The notes under the pieces are model-generated. The model saw only the letters and a list, made by a program, of their open reading frames with translations, was not told where the DNA came from and searched no databases. The translations under genes and the position numbers were made by a program. This document shows positions 1 to 5,135 of a stretch of 5,135 nt of DNA, in pieces; positions within the stretch are counted from its first letter, which is position 1; the number at the start of each line of letters is the position of its first letter. The stretch comes from an uncultured Bacteroidales bacterium (GTDB lineage: Bacteria; Bacteroidota; Bacteroidia; Bacteroidales; UBA932): positions 1 to 5,135 of the forward strand of contig CAMNQO010000126.1 in the NCBI GenBank assembly GCA_946549475.1, read 5' to 3'.

Positions 1-23
1 TTATATATTTCGATAAGAATGTG

Positions 24-82
24 AAAATTCCCGTAAAGTTAACGAAAATCTGCAAAAAAATGTAACACGGCAAAAGAAAAAA
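24..82. promoter_or_regulatory. AT-rich upstream region with phased A-tracts (possible curved DNA)
   Basis: The bases before the first gene are much richer in A/T than the rest of the window. A-tracts lie at 24-27, 35-37, 45-48 and 54-60. Their centres (25.5, 36, 46.5, 57) are 10.5 bases apart, one helical turn. A further tract at 77-82 is roughly in phase after one missing turn. In-phase A-tracts are known to bend DNA, and when they lie upstream of a promoter they can act as an UP-like element or a nucleoid-protein site. The promoter candidate at 86-93 lies directly downstream. The spacing is seen in the sequence. The regulatory role is inferred. No gene is supported on either strand in 1-106. 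Confidence 0.45.
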
Positions 83-85
83 TCG

Positions 86-93
86 TATTTTTG
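86..93 (+). promoter_or_regulatory. Candidate Bacteroidota -7 promoter element (TAnnTTTG)
   Basis: The bases TATTTTTG match the Bacteroidota housekeeping -7 consensus TAnnTTTG at every fixed position. A transcript would begin a few bases downstream, near 98-102, and leave a leader of about 15 bases before the ATG at 116. No clear TTTG -33 element is visible at the expected distance upstream (around 62-67). The promoter would therefore rest on the -7 box, perhaps helped by the A-tracts. It is the only good promoter candidate I found ahead of the four-gene run. A chance match in AT-rich DNA is possible. Confidence 0.5.
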
Positions 94-115
94 GACTTCA
101 TAAGCGTTGTGTGAG

Positions 116-1000
116 ATGACCGATGTCCGTTTTGTTGTCAACCCCATTTCCGGAGGGAAGGATAAAAGCAGGGTGATAGCCGCCATCGAGCGGTGTCTGG
201 ACCCTGTTTTGTACCGCCCGGAGATCTTATTTACGCAGAAGGCGGGCGACGCCACCCGGATGGCCCGGGAGGCTGCTTCCCCGCTGGTTGTGGCGGTCGG
301 CGGTGACGGTACGGTCAGCGAGGTGGCGCGGGGACTGCTGGGGTCGGACAAGACCCTGGGTGTGATTCCTTGCGGGAGCGGGGATGGCCTGGCCCTTCAT
401 CTGGGCGTCAGCCGCAACCCGGACAAAGCGGTGCAAGTGCTCAATGAGGGATTCCGGACGAGGATGGATGTGGCCCGCATGAACGGAAATTATTTTTTCT
501 GTACGGCCGGCCTGGGACTGGATGCCAGCGTAAGTCTGGATTTCGCTTCATCGGAAAGCCGGGGGCTGGCCAATTATATCACCCTGGCCTGGAGGGACTG
601 GCAGCGGCATCCGGAAGACCAATATACCATCCAAACGGAAAATGAGTCCTGGAGCGGTCCGGCGGTGTTCGTCACGGTGGCCAATGCCAACCAATGGGGG
701 AACAGGGCGCGGATTGCGCCCATGGCTTCCTTGCAGGACGGGCTGCTGGATGTCATCGTCGTGCGTCCGTTTTCCACGATGGAAATCCCTGATCTGGCCA
801 CGCGCCTTATGACCGGACGGGCGCAGTCAAGCCGCCGCTATCTCCATTTTTCGGCCTCCAGGGTCCATATCACCCGTACACGGCCGGGAGCGGCCCATTG
901 TGACGGCGACCCTTTCGAAGCGGGGACGGAGTTCGAGCTGGAAGTGCTTCCCGCAGCCCTGAAGGTGATGCTGCCGCGCAGCCGGATGGAGAAAATATAG
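116..1000 (+). CDS. Diacylglycerol/sphingoid-type lipid kinase (YegS/DAGK catalytic family)
   Basis: This is a 294-residue lipid kinase of the DAGK catalytic-domain family (DgkB/YegS/sphingosine kinase fold), expected to move the gamma-phosphate of ATP to a hydroxyl on a membrane lipid at the cytosolic face. Motifs from the ATG at 116: NPISGGK at residues 9-15, the GGDGT nucleotide-binding loop at 62-66, GSGDGLALHLG at 87-97, a LQDGLLDV segment at 206-213 typical of the C-terminal beta-sandwich, and DGD at 263-265 where most relatives have DGE. The length is normal and there is no signal peptide or membrane segment. An in-frame TTG at 107 would add three residues. I prefer the ATG because it puts NPISGGK at the family's usual distance from the start. 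No Shine-Dalgarno sequence is visible. The lipid substrate cannot be read from sequence: diacylglycerol, phosphatidylglycerol or a sphingoid base are all possible. The family is secure and the substrate is not. Confidence 0.9.
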   Translation: MTDVRFVVNPISGGKDKSRVIAAIERCLDPVLYRPEILFTQKAGDATRMAREAASPLVVAVGGDGTVSEVARGLLGSDKTLGVIPCGSGDGLALHLGVSRNPDKAVQVLNEGFRTRMDVARMNGNYFFCTAGLGLDASVSLDFASSESRGLANYITLAWRDWQRHPEDQYTIQTENESWSGPAVFVTVANANQWGNRARIAPMASLQDGLLDVIVVRPFSTMEIPDLATRLMTGRAQSSRRYLHFSASRVHITRTRPGAAHCDGDPFEAGTEFELEVLPAALKVMLPRSRMEKI

Positions 1001-1041
1001 CCGCTCAATCAGCAGAACAATCATATATAATTTATAGTACA

Positions 1042-1989
1042 ATGAAACGAATTTTAATGATGGCTGCCGCCTTGCTGGCCCTCTCTTCCTGCCAGAAGTC
1101 TGAAGATTTGCGGGTGCTCTACTGGAACATCCAGGACGGGATGTGGGCGGACCAGGGCAATGATTATGTCAATTTTGTCGCGTTCGTCAAATCTGTCGAT
1201 CCCGATGTGTGCGTATGGTGCGAGGCCGAATCGCGCTACCGTACCGACCTGCACGAAAAGATGACGGAACGGGAAGAGTTTTATCTTCCGTACAACTGGG
1301 ATTTGCTGGCGCGGCGTTACGGCCACGAATATGCCGTGCTGGCCGGCAAACGGGACGGATTCCCGCAGGTAATCACCGCCAAGCGTCCCATCCGCCTCGT
1401 CAAAAGGCTGGTGGGAGAAGGGGATGTCCAGGTGGTCCATGGCGCGGGCCTTGCGACTATTCCCGTGGGCGGTGACAGTCTGCATATCGTGACGGTCCAT
1501 ACCTATCCTTTTGCCTACGATTATGGCCTGACGGACCCCGAACTCCAGAAGGAGAGCAAGAAACGGGGGGACGGCGACCGCTTCCGTGAGAAAGAACTGC
1601 GCTACATCGTCGCCCATACGCTCGAGGAGCGTCCCGGGGCTGAAAACGGACTGTGGATGATGCTGGGCGATTTCAATGCGATTTCCCGGGCCGACAATTT
1701 CCACCTGGGCCGCAAGGAAGATGATACGGCGTTCCTCACGCATGACTACATAACTGCCGAGACGCCCTATCTGGATGCCGTCAGTCTCAAGTATCCGGGT
1801 GAATACCAGTCCACCACGCTCTCCAAACGGCGTATCGACTTCGTGTACTGCACCCCGCCTTTGTACGAAAAGATCCGCGACATCCGCGTGCTTCGCGAAG
1901 GCTATCCCAAGAATCACCGCGATTCCATCGCCAAGCCGCTGTGCCGTCCTTCGGACCATCTGCCCATCGTTGTCGATTTCCGTTTTTGA
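1042..1989 (+). CDS. Exported lipoprotein of the endonuclease/exonuclease/phosphatase (EEP) superfamily
   Basis: This is a 315-residue metal-dependent phosphoesterase-fold protein (DNase I / neutral sphingomyelinase / inositol-phosphatase superfamily) carried to the envelope as a lipoprotein. The N-terminus has basic residues K2 R3, a hydrophobic stretch and the lipobox LSSC with Cys17, which would be lipidated. The EEP catalytic set is complete: N29 in YWNIQ, E61 in WCEAE, H153 in TVHTY, D210 and N212 in LGDFN, D266 in RRIDFVY, and D305-H306 in PSDHLP. It should therefore be an active, divalent-metal-dependent hydrolase. The substrate is unknown; nucleic acid, sugar phosphate and phospholipid headgroup are all possible. 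It starts 41 bases after the kinase, with an A/T-rich leader and no Shine-Dalgarno sequence. Leu5 is TTA, the only such codon I found in this gene. The residues after Cys17 (Q-K-S-E-D) resemble a Bacteroidota surface-export signal. Fold and export are well supported; function is open. Confidence 0.9.
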   Translation: MKRILMMAAALLALSSCQKSEDLRVLYWNIQDGMWADQGNDYVNFVAFVKSVDPDVCVWCEAESRYRTDLHEKMTEREEFYLPYNWDLLARRYGHEYAVLAGKRDGFPQVITAKRPIRLVKRLVGEGDVQVVHGAGLATIPVGGDSLHIVTVHTYPFAYDYGLTDPELQKESKKRGDGDRFREKELRYIVAHTLEERPGAENGLWMMLGDFNAISRADNFHLGRKEDDTAFLTHDYITAETPYLDAVSLKYPGEYQSTTLSKRRIDFVYCTPPLYEKIRDIRVLREGYPKNHRDSIAKPLCRPSDHLPIVVDFRF

Positions 1990-2019
1990 CTCCTCCCCGT
2001 ATTCCGGCTATGATCAGGT

Positions 2020-2583
2020 ATGGATGCCGTAAGAGTCGATAAGTATTTGTGGAGCATCCGGGCGTATAAGACGCGCTCGGATGCGACCATGGCCTGCCGC
2101 GGCGGTAAAGTGCGTGTAAACGGGGCGGATGCCAAACCATCGAAAGAGGTGAAAGTCGGTGACATGATTGCGGTCCGCAAGGGGCCGGCTACCTTTACAT
2201 ATAAAGTGACGGAACTGGTTCAGAAGCGGCAGGGGGCCCGGAATGTGGCGGCCTTCGCGGAGAATCTGACTCCGCAGAGCGAACTGGCGAAGTTGACCCG
2301 GCCGGTGGAGACGGTATCCTTCCGGCGGGATCCGGGGACGGGCCGTCCGACCAAGAAAGACCGCCGGCAATTGGATGCGCTGGTCGCCGGGATGGACGAC
2401 GGCCGGGCATACCCTCCGTCGGAGACGGACAGGCGCTTCGCGTCCGGACCGGAGAGGAGGGACCGGGCGGCTTATGACCCGATGGACGAAGACGGGATGA
2501 ACGAGGCCTGGCTGGAGGCGTTGGAGGATGAATTGGCGGAGTTGGACGAGAATCTGGAAAGTTACTTGGATGATGAATACTGA
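2020..2583 (+). CDS. S4-domain RNA-binding protein, Hsp15 (HslR)-like
   Basis: This is a 187-residue protein whose N-terminal 85 or so residues align by eye with E. coli Hsp15. It opens with RVDKYLWSIRAYKTRS (5-20), has GGKVRVNG at 28-35 and KPSKEVKVGD at 39-48, and continues with the beta-rich segment around TYKVTEL. This is the S4 fold that binds structured rRNA or tRNA. Hsp15 binds large ribosomal subunits stalled with nascent chains, and the Bacillus relative RqcP takes part in ribosome-associated quality control, so a similar cytosolic role is likely. A basic linker follows (FRRDPGTGRPTKKDRR, 101-116), then a long extra tail. Residues 153-187 hold 16 Asp/Glu and no Lys/Arg. E. coli Hsp15 is about 130 residues, so the tail accounts for the extra length. 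The gene starts 30 bases after the EEP gene and overlaps the start of the next gene. The family is secure; the role of the tail is unknown. Confidence 0.88.
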   Translation: MDAVRVDKYLWSIRAYKTRSDATMACRGGKVRVNGADAKPSKEVKVGDMIAVRKGPATFTYKVTELVQKRQGARNVAAFAENLTPQSELAKLTRPVETVSFRRDPGTGRPTKKDRRQLDALVAGMDDGRAYPPSETDRRFASGPERRDRAAYDPMDEDGMNEAWLEALEDELAELDENLESYLDDEY

Positions 2584-5135
2584 TTATACGCTGAATCCTT
2601 TTTTGCGGCAGGTGGCAGCCCATTATCTGCAGCAGGCACAGGCGCCGGGAGCCGGCCGGGTCGCGCTGGACGAACTGTGTTTCATCCTGCCCAACCGGCG
2701 GTCGGTGCTCTTCTTGCAAAGTTATTTCAAACAGTTGTCGGACAAGCCGCTCCTGGCTCCCATGATGGTGACTATCAACGACTTTCTCTACAAGGTCGCG
2801 GGCGAGTCTCCCACGGACCGCGTGACTTTGCTGCTGACGCTGTACGACTGTTACAGGCCCTTGCGCAAAGAGGCGGAGCCGCTGGACGAGTTCATCTTCT
2901 GGGGGGATGTATTGCTCGGTGATTTCTCGGACATCGACAAGTATTATTGCAATCCCAAGGGCATTTTTACCAATATTTCCGAGTTCAAGGAGATGGATGC
3001 GGGGCTGGAGGCGCTCAACGAGCGGCAGAAAACTGCCATCAGGCGCTTCATGGCCAATTTCAATCCCGATGCCGGGAAGGGGCCGGGGCGCAAACACGAT
3101 GCGCGTCACCCGTTCAGGCAGATTTGGGACATCCTCTATCCCTTGTATGTCAATTTCAACAAGGCCCTCGACGAGAAGGGATATTCGTACGAAGGACGGG
3201 TGTACCGCCGGGCCCGCGACCGTTTTGCCGGGTCGGGGTCGCTTCCGGAATCGCCGGTCGATGTCCTGAACAAATTGTTTCCCCGGCAGAAGAAGTTCGT
3301 TTTTACGGGCTTGAACATGCTGACCGAGTGTGAGCATTTCATCCTCAAGCAGATGGGGAAGCGGCGCGGTCTGGCGGAGTTTTGCTGGGATTATCCCGGA
3401 GACTGGATTGCGGACGCCTACAACCGCTCTTCCTTCATGCGCCAAAATATCGAGGATTTTCCGCAGGCCTTCCCCTTGCAGGTGCTGAAAGGGCATCCGC
3501 ATATCAATGTCCTGCCCATAGCGTCCGCCACCGGACAGACACGGCAAATCCCGGCGATTCTCACGCAATGCGGCTTGCTGCCGCCTGCCGGCGGTCCCGC
3601 ATCTGCCGTCCCTGCACCCTCCGCAGGTACTTCCGCTGCGCCCTTGCGTCCGGAGTCTTGCGCATTGGTACTGCCGGATGAGGGCTTGCTGATGTCGGTG
3701 CTCAATGCCATTCCGACCGATATCGAGTCCATCAATGTGACGATGGGCTTTCCGATGGGCCAGAGCGAGTTCCATTCTTTCCTGGGGCAATTGACGGCCC
3801 TTCAGTTGAATGTGCGCAGTTACTCCGATCCGTTGTCGCCTGACGGCCGGGCGGGCGGAGACCCTGTCCTCCGTTTTTACCACAAACCGGTGTGGGGGAT
3901 ATTTGCCTCGCCGATTTTCAAGTTGTTTTATGAGACGGAGCCTGCGCTGGAAGCCAAAGTCAAGGCCATCAAGAACAGTGCGGCCTATTATATTCCCCGG
4001 GACGCGTTTGCCGGCAGCGAGGTGCTGGAAAAGATTTTCCGCCCGGTCCTCAATCCGCCTGCACTGGCAGGAACACCGCTTTCTGCCGGAGGGCAGACCG
4101 CTCCGGATCCGGAGCAGATCCGTCTGTTCGCGCAATACCTCAAAGATATCATCCTGTATGTGGGGCCCGTTATGAGCCGTCACGAGCCGCTGAACTTTGA
4201 AACGGGTTTTGCCAAAGCGGCTTATGCTGCCATCAATCAACTTGCCGCCAAACCTTTGCCCATCAGGCCTGCGACTTTTGTGAGGCTGGTGGACCGGATT
4301 GTCAGCGGCTTGTCCATTCCCTTTGAAGGCGAACCGCTCAAGGGCTTGCAGGTGATGGGGCCGCTGGAGTCGCGTTGCCTGGACTTTGAGCATCTGATCA
4401 TCTTTTCGTGCAATGAGGGGGTGTTCCCGCGCAAGAGTGTCAGTTCTTCCTTCATTCCCGTTGAGTTGCGCCGGGGTTTCGGCCTGCCGACCTATGATCA
4501 TCAGGATGCGATGTGGGCTTATTATTTTTATCGGATGATAGCCCGTGCCCGTGAAGTCTGGCTCTTGTATGACAACCGGACGGAAGGACTCAAACGCGGG
4601 GAGGAGAGCCGTTTTATCAAACAACTCCGCTATCATCTGCGGGCGGACATGACAGACTGGACGGAAGTGCTTCCCGTCGATAATGCGGAGCCCGCCGGCC
4701 GGACGGATGCCGATGCGCATGAAGAAGAGGAGGCAAAGACGCCCGATGTCATGGAAAAGATGGCCGATGTCGTCTTGTCCGCCACCTCCGTCGAGACATA
4801 CGCCACCTGCCCGATGAAGTTTTATTTCCAGTACATCCTCAAGTTGTCCGCGCCGGCAGAAGTTGCCGAATACCTGGACAACGGGATGCTGGGGACCGTC
4901 TTCCACCATACGATGGAGGCGCTCTATACCGGAGAGGACCGGATGCGGCCCGATGCCGCAAACGACAATAAGACAGGCCCCGTCCGCAGCCGGATCACGG
5001 CGGATTATATCCGGAAATGGCTGCGTCGGGAGGATGCCATTCGCGCGAAGGTCAACGCATTGATCCGTCGTGAACTGAAAGTGGCCCGGGTCCAGGGACG
5101 CAATATCGTGATGGCCGGCGTCATCACCCGCTATG
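2570..5135 (+). CDS. AddB-like PD-(D/E)XK nuclease / helicase-like protein (3' end outside window)
   Basis: An open frame of 855 codons runs off the window end with no stop, so the C-terminus is missing. It resembles the Bacteroidota AddB-like proteins (often about 950-1000 residues) that with a UvrD-like AddA partner resect DNA ends for recombination. In order: an N-terminal part with FILPNRRSVLFLQ (38-50) and MVTINDFL (66-73); a helicase-like motif region, MGPLESRCLDFEH followed by FSCNEGVFPRK (596-622); then the entry to the nuclease domain, SATSVETYATCPMKFYFQYI (737-756), and LGTVFHHTMEALY (774-786) with the conserved His. Cys747 matches the first iron-sulphur cysteine of AddB. The D and ExK catalytic residues and the other cysteines would lie past the window. 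No Walker A motif (GxxGxGKT) is visible near the N-terminus, so this subunit probably does not drive ATP hydrolysis. Low-complexity inserts occur near residues 338-360, 496-514 and 704-726. Two tandem ATGs (2570, 2573) lie inside the end of the S4 gene, suggesting coupled translation. Confidence 0.85.
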   Translation, partial: MMNTDYTLNPFLRQVAAHYLQQAQAPGAGRVALDELCFILPNRRSVLFLQSYFKQLSDKPLLAPMMVTINDFLYKVAGESPTDRVTLLLTLYDCYRPLRKEAEPLDEFIFWGDVLLGDFSDIDKYYCNPKGIFTNISEFKEMDAGLEALNERQKTAIRRFMANFNPDAGKGPGRKHDARHPFRQIWDILYPLYVNFNKALDEKGYSYEGRVYRRARDRFAGSGSLPESPVDVLNKLFPRQKKFVFTGLNMLTECEHFILKQMGKRRGLAEFCWDYPGDWIADAYNRSSFMRQNIEDFPQAFPLQVLKGHPHINVLPIASATGQTRQIPAILTQCGLLPPAGGPASAVPAPSAGTSAAPLRPESCALVLPDEGLLMSVLNAIPTDIESINVTMGFPMGQSEFHSFLGQLTALQLNVRSYSDPLSPDGRAGGDPVLRFYHKPVWGIFASPIFKLFYETEPALEAKVKAIKNSAAYYIPRDAFAGSEVLEKIFRPVLNPPALAGTPLSAGGQTAPDPEQIRLFAQYLKDIILYVGPVMSRHEPLNFETGFAKAAYAAINQLAAKPLPIRPATFVRLVDRIVSGLSIPFEGEPLKGLQVMGPLESRCLDFEHLIIFSCNEGVFPRKSVSSSFIPVELRRGFGLPTYDHQDAMWAYYFYRMIARAREVWLLYDNRTEGLKRGEESRFIKQLRYHLRADMTDWTEVLPVDNAEPAGRTDADAHEEEEAKTPDVMEKMADVVLSATSVETYATCPMKFYFQYILKLSAPAEVAEYLDNGMLGTVFHHTMEALYTGEDRMRPDAANDNKTGPVRSRITADYIRKWLRREDAIRAKVNALIRRELKVARVQGRNIVMAGVITRY

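Noticed and set aside
1..351. A minus-strand frame of 116 codons reaching into the upstream region, which might be a divergent gene
   Set aside because: Most of it lies opposite the kinase N-terminus, including the GGDGT region. The part past the kinase translates A-tracts as Phe-rich low-complexity sequence, and no domain is recognisable.
1001..1041. A separate promoter for the EEP gene in the AT-rich spacer (TATATAATTTATAG)
   Set aside because: It does not match TAnnTTTG, no TTTG is visible upstream, and the AT-rich leader is explained by SD-independent translation initiation, common in Bacteroidota.
1054..1959. A 301-codon minus-strand frame opposite the EEP gene
   Set aside because: It has the same cause: it is aligned with the EEP codons and ends at the only TTA codon of that gene. 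The sense frame has a signal peptide and a full catalytic motif set.
1990..2019. A terminator or ribosome binding site in the gap before the S4 gene
   Set aside because: No hairpin with a T-run can be drawn. The AGGT directly before the ATG is too close to serve as a Shine-Dalgarno sequence.
2195..4909. A 904-codon open frame on the minus strand opposite the S4 and nuclease genes
   Set aside because: It is in codon register with the nuclease gene, so its stops would need TTA, CTA or TCA in the sense strand, which that gene avoids. The product is rich in Arg, Pro, His and Gln, shows no recognisable domain and runs across two well-supported sense genes.
1..5135. CRISPR array, insertion sequence, tRNA, rRNA, phage or defence genes
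   Set aside because: I saw no regularly spaced direct repeats, terminal inverted repeats, transposase motifs or tRNA/rRNA-like sequence. The AddB-like gene fits housekeeping recombination better than a defence role on the evidence here.

Overview
The window is a GC-rich, gene-dense stretch that most resembles a member of the Bacteroidota, probably Bacteroidales. Three things suggest this. The only good promoter candidate matches the Bacteroidota -7 element TAnnTTTG rather than a sigma70 TATAAT box. None of the four genes has a convincing Shine-Dalgarno sequence. The gene families also fit: a lipobox-bearing endonuclease/exonuclease/phosphatase protein, an Hsp15-like S4 protein with a long tail, and an AddB-like nuclease of the type without a P-loop. 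The high GC would suit a lineage such as Rikenellaceae/Alistipes, but that is inference only.

Layout: bases 1-115 are an AT-rich leader with phased A-tracts followed by the promoter candidate. Four genes then run on the + strand with no terminator-like hairpin between them. They are a diacylglycerol/sphingoid-type lipid kinase (116-1000), an exported lipoprotein of the endonuclease/exonuclease/phosphatase (EEP) superfamily (1042-1989), an S4-domain RNA-binding protein of the Hsp15 family (2020-2583), and an AddB-like PD-(D/E)XK nuclease/helicase-like protein (2570 to beyond the window end). Gaps are 41 and 30 bases, then a 14-base overlap, so one polycistronic transcript is plausible.

The genes do not form one obvious pathway. 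The first two could both concern phospho- or sphingolipids: a cytosolic lipid kinase and an envelope phosphoesterase-fold protein. The third is a ribosome/RNA-binding housekeeping factor. The fourth would act in double-strand-break end processing with a UvrD-like AddA partner, which may be encoded downstream. I see no mobile element, CRISPR array, tRNA, rRNA or defence island, and no evidence of a new multi-gene system. The points most worth checking are the A-tract array, the lipoprotein sorting signal, active-site substitutions in the kinase, the acidic tail of the S4 protein, and the near absence of TTA/CTA/TCA codons, which creates very long false antisense ORFs.
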